From NCBI GenBank assembly GCA_019413925.1, contig DXMY01000049.1, positions 55,419 through 119,418 on the forward strand: 64,000 nt of DNA, read 5' to 3'. This DNA is from Collinsella sp. (GTDB lineage: Bacteria > Actinomycetota > Coriobacteriia > Coriobacteriales > Coriobacteriaceae). This document shows positions 26,946 through 35,711 of the stretch, piece after piece. Positions within the stretch are counted from its first letter, which is position 1. Every line of letters starts with the position of its first letter. The notes below the pieces were generated by a model that had not been told where the DNA came from, did no database searches, and worked only from the letters and a program-made list of their open reading frames with translations. A program made the translations under genes and the position numbers.

Positions 26946-27070
26946 GGGCAGAGAGCAAGTTCCCTCCCGGCGCACTCCGCAGGACGCAAGAAGCCCTCGC
27001 CGCACGAAGTGCGCAGCGAGGGCTTCTTGCATGTCCGAGGACGCGCCGGGAGGGAACTTGCTCTCTGCCC
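26946..27070. repeat. Long nested palindrome, 28-bp perfect outer arms (element 2)
   Basis: Bases 26946-26973 (beginning GGGCAGAGAG) are the exact reverse complement of 27043-27070. The 69-base interior holds a second perfect hairpin: GCAAGAAGCCCTCGC (26986-27000) against 27016-27030, extended by CGCAC/GTGCG. TCCGCAGGAC lies before and GTCCGAGGAC after the inner hairpin. It separates the convergent lemA and ilvE genes and could act as a two-way terminator, but has no T-run and is much larger than needed. Confidence 0.85.
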
Positions 27071-27086
27071 GGATAGGTAAGACAGC

Positions 27087-28139
27087 TTACGCGACGGTGT
27101 AAACCCAGTTGTGCTTGTCCTCGACAGCACCGGACTGGATGCCAGTCAGGGTCTCGCGGAGCTTCTTCATCACAGGGCCAATCTCGGTGTAGCCAGCCGG
27201 GAAGGTCACGGTCTCGTCGGCGCCGTAGACCTTGTTGTCAATCTCGCCAACCGGGGAGATGACGGCAGCGGTGCCGCACAGGCCGCACTCGACAAAGGTA
27301 CCGGCCTTGACCTCGGCCCACCCGACGGGACGCTCGTCGACGGTCATACCCAGGTCCTCGGCAACCTGAACGAGCGAACGACGGGTGATAGAGGGCAGGA
27401 TGGAGTCGGTGTGCGACTGCGGAACGACGAGGGTGCCGTCCTCCTTCACGAACAGCACGTTGGCGCCGCCGGTCTCCTCGACATAGGTGCGGGACTCGGA
27501 GTCGAGATACAGATTCTCGGCATAGCCCTCGCGATGGGCCTCCATCGTGGGCTTGAGGGACATGGCGTAGTTCAGGCCGGCCTTGATGTTGCCGGTGCCG
27601 TGCGGTGCGGCGCGGTCGTACTCGGAAACGCGCAGCTTGACGGGCTTAAGGCCACCCTTAAAGTACGGACCGACCGGGGTCACGAGAATGCGGAACGTGT
27701 ACTCAGGAGCGGGAGCCACGCCGATCACGTCACCGGAGCCGATCATAAACGGACGCACGTACAGGGTCGCGCCGGAACCGAAGGGCGGAACCCAGGCGGC
27801 GTTGGCAGAAACGACCTGCTTGACGGCCTCGACGAACTTGTCCTTGGGGAACGGGGGCATCTCGAGGCGCTGCGCAGAGTTGTACATACGCTCGGCGTTC
27901 ATGTCGGGACGGAAGCAGACGATGCTGCCGTCCTCGGCGGTGTAGGCCTTCAGGCCCTCAAAGACCTCCTGGCAGTAATGGAAGATGCCGCCGCACTCGG
28001 AGACATGCAGGGTGTGGTCGGTAGTCAGGCCGCCCTCGTCCCACTCGCCATCCTTCCAATGAGCCTCGTAGCTGTAATCGGTCTTCATGTAGCCAAAGCC
28101 GAGGCTACCCCAATCGATATCCTTCTTCTCGACAGTCAT
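27087..28139 (-). CDS. ilvE: Branched-chain amino acid aminotransferase
   Basis: A 350-residue PLP-dependent class IV transaminase. The start is the ATG at 28139 with AGGAG eight bases upstream (MTVEKKDIDWGSLGFGYMKTDY); an in-frame extension of 50 codons has no ribosome site. Visible blocks: EVFEGLKAY, VRPFMIGSG, GNIKAGLNYAMSL with the PLP-binding Lys, ETGGANVLFV, and LPSITRRSLVQVAEDLG. The length and the missing N-terminal extension fit the BCAT type of bacteria and eukaryotes. It makes or degrades Leu, Ile and Val with 2-oxoglutarate/glutamate. Monocistronic. Confidence 0.95.
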   Translation of the reverse strand: MTVEKKDIDWGSLGFGYMKTDYSYEAHWKDGEWDEGGLTTDHTLHVSECGGIFHYCQEVFEGLKAYTAEDGSIVCFRPDMNAERMYNSAQRLEMPPFPKDKFVEAVKQVVSANAAWVPPFGSGATLYVRPFMIGSGDVIGVAPAPEYTFRILVTPVGPYFKGGLKPVKLRVSEYDRAAPHGTGNIKAGLNYAMSLKPTMEAHREGYAENLYLDSESRTYVEETGGANVLFVKEDGTLVVPQSHTDSILPSITRRSLVQVAEDLGMTVDERPVGWAEVKAGTFVECGLCGTAAVISPVGEIDNKVYGADETVTFPAGYTEIGPVMKKLRETLTGIQSGAVEDKHNWVYTVA

Positions 28140-28365
28140 ATGTCGCTCCTTACATACACAGTTGCATACTCGCGAACCCGCACGCAAGGACCGGAGCCGA
28201 CCGCGTCGCAACGTCGCACGCCCGGAGCGTAGAGCCGGACGGGACACACGGACAGCATCAAAGCCGATGGCACGTCGATTCGCATGCACGAGATTGTACT
28301 CCGCACACGCATCGGATAAAACGCTTTTCTTTAACTAACTAAAGTATTTTCATTTGACCGAAGCT

Positions 28366-28403
28366 GAAGAGGCCCGCCACCGTAAACGGTGACGGGCCTC
28401 AAC
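28366..28403 (-). terminator. Hairpin terminator after the DedA gene
   Basis: GAGGCCCGCCACCG (28369-28382) pairs with CGGTGACGGGCCTC (28387-28400), one mismatch, AAA(C) loop. It lies 26 bases past the DedA stop; the U-run on the minus strand is short (CTCTTC). Confidence 0.65.
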
Positions 28404-28428
28404 TGCACGGTTTGCGCGCTGGCTCGAG

Positions 28429-29076
28429 CTACGCGTTCTTTTTGCCCAGCTTAGCCTTAACCAAACCGACCACGGTCGGGATGATCGACACGGCAACGAT
28501 GCCAACGATTAACAGCTCAAAGTGCTCCTGCACAAAGGGAATGCCGCCAAAGAAGTAGCCCAGCAGCGTAAAGAGCGTTGACCAGGTAATGCCGCCCAGC
28601 ACGTTGAAGATGACAAAGTTGCGCCAGTGCATGCCGCCCATGCCGGCGATAAAGGGCACAAAGGTGCGAATAAACGGGAAGAAGCGGCCCAGGAAGATGG
28701 CCAGGTGGCCCCACTTGTCCAAGAAGTCCTCGGACTTTTTGATGCGCTCGGGCGTCATGGCCTTGACCTTGCCCGAAGCGATGATCTTTTTGCCAAAGAA
28801 GTGGCCGATCATAAAGTTGCACTGATCACCCAAAATGGCAGCCGCCCATGCGACGGCCAGAAGCGCCACGATGTTAAAGCCACCGTTGTGGGCAAAGAAA
28901 CCCGAAGCAAACAGCAGCGAATCGCCAGGAAGGAACGGGAAGAAAACCACGCCTGTCTCGATAAAGATGATCAGGAACACGCAGCCGTAGGCCATAAGCG
29001 GGCCGGCGGCGATCCAGCTGGCAATCGCGGTGCGCGGGTCTTTGAGCAGCTCGGCGATAAAATTGATGAAACCCAT
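28429..29076 (-). CDS. DedA family membrane protein
   Basis: A 215-residue protein from the ATG at 29076 (GAGG upstream), with five or six hydrophobic segments. Family signatures: FIETGVVFFPFLPGDSLLFASG near residues 41-62, and FLGRFFPFIRTFVPFIAGMGGM near 128-150, including the conserved Arg residues. It ends in a Lys-rich tail. DedA proteins support membrane-potential-dependent lipid (undecaprenyl-phosphate or phospholipid) movement; which substrate applies here is unknown. Stands alone with its own terminator. Confidence 0.92.
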   Translation of the reverse strand: MGFINFIAELLKDPRTAIASWIAAGPLMAYGCVFLIIFIETGVVFFPFLPGDSLLFASGFFAHNGGFNIVALLAVAWAAAILGDQCNFMIGHFFGKKIIASGKVKAMTPERIKKSEDFLDKWGHLAIFLGRFFPFIRTFVPFIAGMGGMHWRNFVIFNVLGGITWSTLFTLLGYFFGGIPFVQEHFELLIVGIVAVSIIPTVVGLVKAKLGKKNA

Positions 29077-29300
29077 GAAGTAAAACCTCTCAGTTGTGGG
29101 CGCGGATACGTCCAAGTTGACCAGTATACGGTTGCGGCGCCCCCTCGTGCGCAACCCCACAAAAGCATGACCCCATTACCAGCAAGTTTGCATAACTGAC
29201 ACTTGTCGCCCAAAGCAAAGCAAGATCGCCCTCCTTAATCCCTAGCGAATCGCTATACTTTATTGAATCGCATTGTCACGGCGCTGAGGGAGGGCGGCCA

Positions 29301-30005
29301 GTGAGCTTTATCAATACCATTCGCGAGGACATCAAGACCGTCCAAGCGCAGGACCCCGCCGCGCAAAACGGTCTGGTCATTTTTCTTTCGTACCCCGGCC
29401 TGCACGCCAAGTGGAACCACGTGCCCGAGCACTGGCTCTGGGAGCACGGTCATCGCTCGCTCGCCCGCGCGCTCTCGCAAATCACCCGCCACATCACCGG
29501 CGTCGAGATTCATCCCGCCGCGCAGATCGGCAAGCACTTCTTTATCGACCACGCCATGGGCGTCGTCATCGGCGAGACCACCATCGTGGGCGACAACTGC
29601 GTGCTCTACCAGGGCGTCACGCTCGGCGGTACCGGCAACGAGACCGGCAAACGCCACCCAACGCTCGGCGATAACGTCACCGTGGGCACGGGCGCCAAGG
29701 TGCTCGGCAACATCCGCATCGGCAACAACGTCAAAATCGGCGGCAACTCGGTTGTCGTCAAGGACGTGCCCGACAACTGCACCGTCGTGGGCGTGCCGGG
29801 ACGCATCATCAAGCGCAACGGCTGCCGTGTGTTCGAGGAGAGTTTCGACGCCAAGCAGCATCGCGAGTACATGCCCGATGACGCCGCCGAGCAGTCCGCC
29901 CTCAACCGCCAGGGCATCACCGAGAATGCCCACCGCGTCAAAGAACTCGAGCGAGAGGTGGCCGAGCTCAAGGCCCTCGTCGCCAAGCTCGTGGACGAGC
30001 GCTAG
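29301..30005 (+). CDS. cysE: Serine O-acetyltransferase
   Basis: A 234-residue protein starting with GTG at 29301 (GGGAGGGCGG upstream). The N-terminal helical part (residues 1-60) is followed by a left-handed beta-helix of hexapeptide repeats (about 65-165): [33 protein letters not shown], then the LGGTG(N)ETGKRHP loop, where catalytic His and Asp residues lie. The C-terminus is a coiled coil ([19 protein letters not shown]). Makes O-acetylserine for cysteine synthesis. No cysK is adjacent. TATACT at about 29252 is a likely -10. Followed by a strong terminator. Confidence 0.94.
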   Translation: MSFINTIREDIKTVQAQDPAAQNGLVIFLSYPGLHAKWNHVPEHWLWEHGHRSLARALSQITRHITGVEIHPAAQIGKHFFIDHAMGVVIGETTIVGDNCVLYQGVTLGGTGNETGKRHPTLGDNVTVGTGAKVLGNIRIGNNVKIGGNSVVVKDVPDNCTVVGVPGRIIKRNGCRVFEESFDAKQHREYMPDDAAEQSALNRQGITENAHRVKELEREVAELKALVAKLVDER

Positions 30006-30043
30006 GAACGCAAGCGGCACAAAACAACATCGGCACCGGCGCA

Positions 30044-30086
30044 AAAGGCGCGCCAGGGAATCCATCCCCGGCGCGCCTTTCTTTTT
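30044..30086 (+). terminator. Rho-independent terminator of cysE
   Basis: AAAGGCGCGCC (30044-30054) pairs perfectly with GGCGCGCCTTT (30070-30080), then CTTTTTG. Confidence 0.88.
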
Positions 30087-30118
30087 GATGTGACATGTGG
30101 GACTGTCCCTTTGTTACG
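30087..30118. repeat. GGGACAG-type intergenic motif
   Basis: The plus strand reads TGTGACATGTGGGACTGTCCC and then TTTGTTACG. A short GGGACTGTCCC palindrome lies inside TGTGACA/TGTTAC ends. It resembles other GGGACAG-centred elements at 39784, 44985, 47071 and 57131 and lies between convergent cysE and an ABC exporter gene. Confidence 0.4.
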
Positions 30119-32134
30119 TTAGGCGAACTGGCTCAGATAGAGGTCGGCATAAGCGCCCTCGGCTGCGAGCAACTCCTTATGCGTGCCTTGCTCGATAATG
30201 TTGCCATGATCCATGACCAGAATCAGGTCGGCATCCACGATCGTCGACAGGCGATGCGCGATCACAAAGCTCGTGCGCCCGCGCATGAGCGCGTCCATGG
30301 CGCGGCCGATAGCAAGCTCGGTGCGCGTGTCCACACTTGAGGTCGCCTCGTCCAGGATGAGAATCGCCGGGTTGTTGAGCAGCACGCGTGCGATGGTTAG
30401 CAGCTGACGCTGGCCCTGGCTGATGCTTTCGGCATCGTTGGCTACGCGCGTGTCGTAGCCCTGAGGCATGGTGCGCACAAAGAAGTCGACCTGGGCGGCG
30501 CGAGCGGCCGCAACAATCTCCTCGCGCGTTGCCTCGGGGCAGCCGTAGGCGATGTTCTCGGCAATCGTGCCGTCGAACAGCCAGGCGTCCTGTAGCACCA
30601 TGCCAAACTGCTGTCGCAGCTCGCCGCGATCCATGCGGCTCGTATCCACGCCGTCGAGCGTAATACGCCCGCCGTCAATCTCGTAGAAGCGCATGAGCAG
30701 GTTGATGAGCGTCGTCTTGCCTGCGCCCGTGGTTCCCACCACGGCAATCTTCTGGCCCGGCTCGGCGGTAAACGACACGTCGCGCATGAGCGGCTTGTCG
30801 GGCGCATAGCCAAAGCGCACGTGCTCAAAAGCGACGCGGCCCTCAATGCGACCCGGCAGCTTGGCGGCCTCATCCGGCAGCGGATCGGCCTCCATCTCGG
30901 GCTCATCAAGCAGGTCGAACACGCGCTCCGCACTCGCCAGCGCGCTCTGCAGCGAGTTAAAAGTGAAAGACAGCTGCGTCATGGGTTCGGACGCCTCGTA
31001 GATAAACTGGAAGAACGCCTGGAACACGCCGACGGTCATGTGACCGGCGACCAGCATGCTGCAGCCCACGAGCGCAATCACAATCTGCGCCAAACGGCCG
31101 ATAAAGCGAACCGCGGGTCCGACGGCGTTAATCATGAAGTCGGCCTTGGCACTCACACGTGCCAGCTCGCCCGAGGCCTCGTGCACCTCGGCAGAGCTCT
31201 GGCGCTCGCGGTTAAACGCGCGAATCACCAGACGGCCCGAGTAGCCTTCCTCGACCGCGCTCGTAATCTTGGACACCCACTCTTGGCGCTCACCGGTTAC
31301 GTCATGCGTGCGGCGCGAGACCACCTTGGTCACCAGCAGCGACAACGCCGTAAAGAACAAAAAGACCAGCGTAAGTGGCACGCTAAACACGAACATCACG
31401 CTCACGGCGCCCACCACGGTGCCAATCGACACCAGCAGCTGCAGCAAGCCGCGCTGCATGCTCTCGGACATCTTGTCCAAGTCGTTGGTCGCACGGCTGA
31501 CGACCTCACCGGGACGATGCGCGTCAAAAAAGGCAAGCGGCAGACGGTTGAGCTTTTGTGCGATGCGGTTGCGTAGGCACAGGTTGAGGCGTTCGGCAAC
31601 GCTCGACATCAAAAAGCTCTGGAGCGCGTAGAACGAGGCGGCGGCCGTCCAAATCATAAAGTAGATGAAGATGGTCCTGCCGCAGTTCTCCCAGGTGATG
31701 TTGAAGGTGGCGTTGTTGGCAAACGCCACCTGAATGTGGCCCCACAGCTCATCGATCACACGGGCGCTATATGCCGGCGCAGCGGTGTTAAAGATGGCAT
31801 AGAACACAATGCTCGCGAACACGATATAGAAGCGCCAATGGTCGCCGGCAGCCTCGCTCCACAGGCGGCGCACCGTCGCCCAGGTGTCGCGGGGTTTCTC
31901 GTCCTCGTCCTCGTCGTCCACATCGCGCATGCGCTCCGCCTCAGCGCGGGCGCGCTCGTCCTCGGCGCGCTCATTTTCCTCGTAGAGCGCTTGGCGGCGA
32001 GCCTCGCGCTCGGCTGCAGCCTTGGCGGCGTCATCCAGCTCGGTCGACGCGGCAGCCTGGTCGACCGTTTTATCGGCAGCGTCCGCAGCGGCGGCATCGA
32101 CAAGGCCGCCCTGCTTCTTGAGCTCCTCGGTCAT
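30119..32134 (-). CDS. ABC exporter subunit (permease-ATPase fusion), catalytically complete half, MarR-linked
   Basis: A 671-residue protein starting at the ATG 32134 with GGGAGGTGAG upstream. Residues 1-85 are a charged Ala/Glu/Asp-rich cytoplasmic extension (EEARRQALYEENERAEDERARAEAERM), unusual in length for this family. Six membrane helices follow, then an ATPase domain: Walker A GTTGAGKTTL, signature ISQGQRQLLTIAR, Walker B LILDEATSSVD with Glu, and H-loop IAHRLSTI. It overlaps the start region of the partner gene by a few bases and completes a heterodimeric exporter under MarR control. Substrate unknown; MarR linkage suggests drug or toxic metabolite export. Confidence 0.9.
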   Translation of the reverse strand: MTEELKKQGGLVDAAAADAADKTVDQAAASTELDDAAKAAAEREARRQALYEENERAEDERARAEAERMRDVDDEDEDEKPRDTWATVRRLWSEAAGDHWRFYIVFASIVFYAIFNTAAPAYSARVIDELWGHIQVAFANNATFNITWENCGRTIFIYFMIWTAAASFYALQSFLMSSVAERLNLCLRNRIAQKLNRLPLAFFDAHRPGEVVSRATNDLDKMSESMQRGLLQLLVSIGTVVGAVSVMFVFSVPLTLVFLFFTALSLLVTKVVSRRTHDVTGERQEWVSKITSAVEEGYSGRLVIRAFNRERQSSAEVHEASGELARVSAKADFMINAVGPAVRFIGRLAQIVIALVGCSMLVAGHMTVGVFQAFFQFIYEASEPMTQLSFTFNSLQSALASAERVFDLLDEPEMEADPLPDEAAKLPGRIEGRVAFEHVRFGYAPDKPLMRDVSFTAEPGQKIAVVGTTGAGKTTLINLLMRFYEIDGGRITLDGVDTSRMDRGELRQQFGMVLQDAWLFDGTIAENIAYGCPEATREEIVAAARAAQVDFFVRTMPQGYDTRVANDAESISQGQRQLLTIARVLLNNPAILILDEATSSVDTRTELAIGRAMDALMRGRTSFVIAHRLSTIVDADLILVMDHGNIIEQGTHKELLAAEGAYADLYLSQFA

Positions 32135-32135
32135 G

Positions 32136-33860
32136 CTACTCACCTCCCTTCATTTGCGATTCCGCGATGGCGCGGTACACCTCGCAGGTTTCCATAAGCT
32201 CGCTATGCGTGCCCAAGCCCACAATCTCGCCGTCCTTGAGCACGACAATCTGGTCGGCGTGCAAGATCGTAGAGATGCGCTGCGCGATGATGAGCACCGC
32301 AGCGTCACGCGTCTCATCTTGCAACGCATGACGCAGGGCGGCATCGGTCTTAAAGTCCAGGGCCGAGAAACTGTCGTCGAAGATATATAGATCGGCATGC
32401 TTCATGAGCGCGCGAGCAATGGCCAGGCGCTGGCGCTGACCACCCGAGAAGTTCGTACCGCCTTGGGCAACCGGGGTATCGAGCCCCTGCGGCTGATCGA
32501 GCACAAAGGTGCTCTGGGCAACCCGCAGCGCATGAAGCATGTCCGCCTCGGTCGCGTCCTCGTTGCCAAAGCGCAGATTGCTTGCCACGGTGCCCGAGAA
32601 CAGCCACGCCTTCTGCGGCACATAGGCGATGTGCCCGCGAATCTCACCTTGCGAAAGCTCGCGCAGGTCCACACCATTCAGGCGAATGGAGCCCTTGGTG
32701 GCATCGTGGAAGCGCAGCAGAAGCTTTGCCACCGTCGATTTGCCCGAGCCTGTCGAGCCAACGATTGCAGTCGTCTGACCGCGACAGCAGGCAAAGCTCA
32801 GGTCGCACAGGGTGTCCTCGTCGGCATCGTCAAAGCGAAACGACATGTGGTCGAACACGGCCACCGCATCGGCTTCGTCTTGGGGCTCGCGCGCCCCGTC
32901 ATCCAGCGTGCGCTCGCCATCGACGATGCTCGGCTCAATCTCCAACACCTGCTGCGCACGGTTCAGGCACGCGGCAGCACGCGGAAGCGTCAGCACCACC
33001 ATCTGGGCCATCATCACAAAGAACAGGATCAGAATTGCATACTCCAGCACCGCCGAGATACTCGCAATCTGCATGGCGTGGGCGCCTACGCGGTTGCCGC
33101 CCACCCACAACACCGCCACCTCGGCGATGTTCATCAAAAAGAAGCTTGAACTGTCGAGGCCCACAAACAGGTGGTTGACTTTGATGGCGTTGGCGGCGTA
33201 GTCGCTAAACACCTCGTCCAGACGCCGTTCCTCGTGGCGCTCCTTGTTAAACGCACGGATGACGCGCGCGCCCACAATATTCTCGCGCAGCACCACGTTC
33301 ATGCGGTCGATAAAGCCCTGTAGGCGCATAAAAATCGGCGCCGCGTTGGCAACCGTAAAGACCGCCGCCACCAGCACAATAGCAACGACTACGCCCAGAA
33401 GCGCGCCCATGGCGGGATCGATAAACCAGGCGAAGATGATGCCCGCCACAGCCAAAAACGGCACGGGCAGCACCAGCTGAATCGTCTGCAGAATCGCCTG
33501 CTGAATCACGTTGATGTCGTTGAGCGAGCGCGTGATCATCGATCCGGTGCCAAAGCGCTCAAAATCGCTGGCCGCGAGCTCGAGCGATTTGTCGTACACG
33601 GCATTGCGGATATCGCAAGCCACGTTGGCGGCCAGGCGCGCCGAAAGATAGCAGCCCAGCACCGTGCCGCCGCTAGCCATGCTGGTCGCGATAAACATGT
33701 ATAGGCCGTTGCGTAAAATGTAGTCGACATCGCCCGTGGTAATACCGGTGTTGACCATGTTCGCCAGCATCGTGGGAACCAGCAACGTACCGACGTTATC
33801 CACCAGCAGCACCAGCAGCGTCACTGCGACAAGCCCTCGATAGGGCTTCAAAAACCTCAT
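32136..33860 (-). CDS. ABC exporter subunit (permease-ATPase fusion), degenerate half, MarR-linked
   Basis: About 574 residues, six membrane helices and an ATPase domain with Walker A GSTGSGKSTV and signature FSGGQRQRLAIAR. Walker B is YIFDDSFSALD (Asp for the catalytic Glu) and the H-loop is IAQRISTI (Gln for His), the same two losses as in the 12121-13965 protein. The ATG at 33860 shares its A with the MarR stop (TAATG), so translation is probably coupled. GTG codons at 33866 and 33872 lie closer to GGGGGAG and are possible starts. Partner of the gene at 30119-32134. Confidence 0.9.
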   Translation of the reverse strand: MRFLKPYRGLVAVTLLVLLVDNVGTLLVPTMLANMVNTGITTGDVDYILRNGLYMFIATSMASGGTVLGCYLSARLAANVACDIRNAVYDKSLELAASDFERFGTGSMITRSLNDINVIQQAILQTIQLVLPVPFLAVAGIIFAWFIDPAMGALLGVVVAIVLVAAVFTVANAAPIFMRLQGFIDRMNVVLRENIVGARVIRAFNKERHEERRLDEVFSDYAANAIKVNHLFVGLDSSSFFLMNIAEVAVLWVGGNRVGAHAMQIASISAVLEYAILILFFVMMAQMVVLTLPRAAACLNRAQQVLEIEPSIVDGERTLDDGAREPQDEADAVAVFDHMSFRFDDADEDTLCDLSFACCRGQTTAIVGSTGSGKSTVAKLLLRFHDATKGSIRLNGVDLRELSQGEIRGHIAYVPQKAWLFSGTVASNLRFGNEDATEADMLHALRVAQSTFVLDQPQGLDTPVAQGGTNFSGGQRQRLAIARALMKHADLYIFDDSFSALDFKTDAALRHALQDETRDAAVLIIAQRISTILHADQIVVLKDGEIVGLGTHSELMETCEVYRAIAESQMKGGE

Positions 33861-34360
33861 TAGCACTCGCACGACTCCCCCTCACCTTGATTCTCGGCTT
33901 GGCTCTCGGCAGCGATATGCCGCTTAAATGTCTCGCACTCCTCGCCGAGCACCTGAGAGAATTTGCCGATCAAGCGCATAATCTCGCGCTGCTCACACGG
34001 CTCAAGCGCGCCAAAGGCTCGCTGCTCGGCCTTGAGTGCCGGCAGCGCATAACGCTCGGCAAATCGCCTGCCCTCTTCGGTCAGGCTCACAACCTTGTTC
34101 TTACGACTGCCTTCGGCAAACTCCAACGTTGCGAAGCCCCGCGCCGTCAAGGTTTTAATTGCCGAGTTGATGGTCTGCTTGCTGTAGAACCATTCGCTTG
34201 TCAGACGGCTTACGGCAATACTGCCGCCCGCCGTGCTGGTATCAACGAGCATCCAGTAAGCGCAGTCCGAAAGGCCGCAGGCGCGCGAGAACTCCGAATA
34301 GATATGGTCGAGTCCATTGAGCAACCGGTCGAAGTCGACCAGTGTAACCGCACTATTCAT
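33860..34360 (-). CDS. MarR-family transcriptional regulator
   Basis: A 166-residue protein with a winged-helix domain (about 40-110): CAYWMLVDT, then SEWFYSKQTINSAIKTLTARGFATLE and RKNKVVSLTEEGRRFAERY. The C-terminal tail is Glu/Cys-rich (GEGESCEC). First gene of a three-gene operon with a heterodimeric ABC exporter. The promoter upstream carries two identical 14-base repeats that are the likely autoregulatory operator. Inferred role: ligand-responsive repressor of the exporter. Confidence 0.9.
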   Translation of the reverse strand: MNSAVTLVDFDRLLNGLDHIYSEFSRACGLSDCAYWMLVDTSTAGGSIAVSRLTSEWFYSKQTINSAIKTLTARGFATLEFAEGSRKNKVVSLTEEGRRFAERYALPALKAEQRAFGALEPCEQREIMRLIGKFSQVLGEECETFKRHIAAESQAENQGEGESCEC

Positions 34361-34378
34361 CTATCCCACCATTCGATT

Positions 34379-34436
34379 GTCCGAGTTTTGACCAATTTTG
34401 TGTCTCTAGATTAGTCCGAGTTTTGACTATCGTCAA
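34379..34436 (-). promoter_or_regulatory. Promoter and operator repeats of the marR-ABC exporter operon
   Basis: On the minus strand TTGACG (34431-34436) and TAATCT (34408-34413) are separated by exactly 17 bases. The 14-mer GTCAAAACTCGGAC fills most of the spacer (34414-34427) and is repeated exactly at 34379-34392, 35 bases downstream (start to start), just before the ribosome site. A repressor bound to both would block polymerase binding and escape. Confidence 0.75.
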
Positions 34437-34478
34437 CAGGCTCTCCGCAAATGCGTGCACTTTTATGGCCTATCGGCA

Positions 34479-34515
34479 GAAAAAGACCGCCGGCGCGGGG
34501 GCGGCGCCAGCGGTC
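34479..34515 (-). terminator. Rho-independent terminator after the 96-residue gene
   Basis: On the minus strand GACCGCTGGCGCC pairs with GGCGCCGGCGGTC-like sequence around a CCCCGC loop (34485-34515), followed by TTTTTCT. Confidence 0.8.
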
Positions 34516-34541
34516 ACGTGAAAATCGAGTTTTATTGCCTG

Positions 34542-34832
34542 TTAAGCGGCGACGGCCTCATAGACCGTAGCGCCCGAGAAGCTGTCATGCAGGCTCTTGC
34601 CGGCAATCCACGGCAGCTCGACGACCTCGCAGACCGTGTTGACCAGCTCGGAGCAGTCAGTAAAGTGGCCCTTGTCGTTGAGGGCCTCGCAATCCTGAAC
34701 ACGCCAATAGCCATCGGTGTGCGTGATGTAGTACTCGTGATCGTTGATCGACACGAAAGCGCGCGTCTTGGAACGCAGCAGCTTCAGAAATCCTTCGAAG
34801 TCGGTCTCGACGACATCTCCAGCCTGGAACAT
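34542..34832 (-). CDS. Small hypothetical protein (96 residues)
   Basis: Starts at the ATG 34832 with a strong GGAGGTAACATC just upstream; an ATG 12 codons earlier (AGGAGGACC further up) is an alternative. The protein reads MFQAGDVVETDFEGFLKLLRSKTRAFVSINDHEYYITHTDGYW, an alpha/beta-looking cytosolic sequence with no membrane segment, then a helical end with two Cys. I do not recognise a family. Good ribosome site and own terminator support a real gene. The 294 bases upstream (34833-35126) hold no other gene; AACCT/AGGTT inverted repeats around 34900-34916 could be a regulatory site. Confidence 0.7.
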   Translation of the reverse strand: MFQAGDVVETDFEGFLKLLRSKTRAFVSINDHEYYITHTDGYWRVQDCEALNDKGHFTDCSELVNTVCEVVELPWIAGKSLHDSFSGATVYEAVAA

Positions 34833-35126
34833 GATGTTACCTCCTGGCCCGGCGCCACCACGGCGCATTGATAAACGTTGGTCCTCCTTTAGTAAAACCT
34901 TTATCAGAGGTTATGCGTTCGTCATTTAGGCAAGTGGTAAAAAACCGCAGGGTAGACGGGATAAAACGTTTAACCATCCCATTTGTTTGTCACATTCTGA
35001 AGGTACTTTTATGCAAACCTACTTTCCCAATTGGAATCTATCCTTTTGGCCGGGCAATTGACCGTCTATCGTTTGAGCCCGACGGGTATGAACGGGGCAT
35101 CTGCAACGCCACCGCAAGGAGACACC

Positions 35127-35648
35127 ATGGAGACTATCGAAGCACTCATTCACCTCCGCAGCTGCCGCAACTACAGCGATCGTCCCGTCGAGGCCGAAAA
35201 GCTTGCACGTATTATCGAAGCCGGCCAATATGCACCGAGCGGCATGGGCCGCCAGCCGGTGACGTTTGTCGCCGTCACCGACCCCGCGACCGTCGAGCGT
35301 CTCTCGCAGCTCAACGCGCAAGTCATGGGCAGCAACAGCGACCCCTTCTATGGCGCCAAGACCGTTGTGGTGGTGCTGGTTGACCGCAGCGTGCCCACAC
35401 ATCTGGAAGACGGCTCGCTCGCCATGGGCAACTTGCTCAACGCCGCTTATGCGCTGGGTGTCGATTCGTGCTGGATTCACCGCGCGCATGAGGTCTTTGA
35501 CTCGCCCGAGGGCCTGGAGCTGCTGGCCAGCTGGGGCCTGCCCGCCGACGGCAGTCTGCGCGGTGTCGGTAACTGCATTCTTGGCTACGCCGAGGACACG
35601 CTACCCGAGCCCAAACCCCGCCGCGACAACATCATCTACGTAAGGTAA
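35127..35648 (+). CDS. Nitroreductase family protein
   Basis: A 173-residue FMN-dependent oxidoreductase, ATG at 35127 with AAGGAG five bases upstream. Family blocks: IHLRSCRNYSDRPVEAEKLARIIEAGQYAPSGMGRQP (phosphate and FMN-ring contacts) and DGSLAMGNLLNAAYALGVDSCWIHRA, ending VGNCILGYAEDTLPEPKPRRDN. Length is typical of the short NfnB-like group. Uses NAD(P)H; the natural electron acceptor is not evident. Confidence 0.9.
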   Translation: METIEALIHLRSCRNYSDRPVEAEKLARIIEAGQYAPSGMGRQPVTFVAVTDPATVERLSQLNAQVMGSNSDPFYGAKTVVVVLVDRSVPTHLEDGSLAMGNLLNAAYALGVDSCWIHRAHEVFDSPEGLELLASWGLPADGSLRGVGNCILGYAEDTLPEPKPRRDNIIYVR

Positions 35649-35662
35649 CCCAGGAGCGTCAG

Positions 35663-35703
35663 CGGGGTGGCTAATTTGGGACGGGGCTATTTTAGCTACC
35701 CCA
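35663..35703 (+). terminator. Hairpin after the nitroreductase gene (terminator or short palindrome)
   Basis: GGGGTGGCTAA (35664-35674) pairs with TTAGCTACCCC (35692-35702), one mismatch, around a TTTGGGACGGGGCTATT loop. The loop contains a GGGAC motif like other short palindromes in the window; no T-run follows. Confidence 0.45.
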
Positions 35704-35711
35704 CTCGCAAC

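Noticed and set aside
30044..30118. Mobile element or insertion sequence near cysE
   Set aside because: Only a terminator and a short GGGACTGTCCC palindrome are present; no transposase or target duplication seen anywhere in the window.
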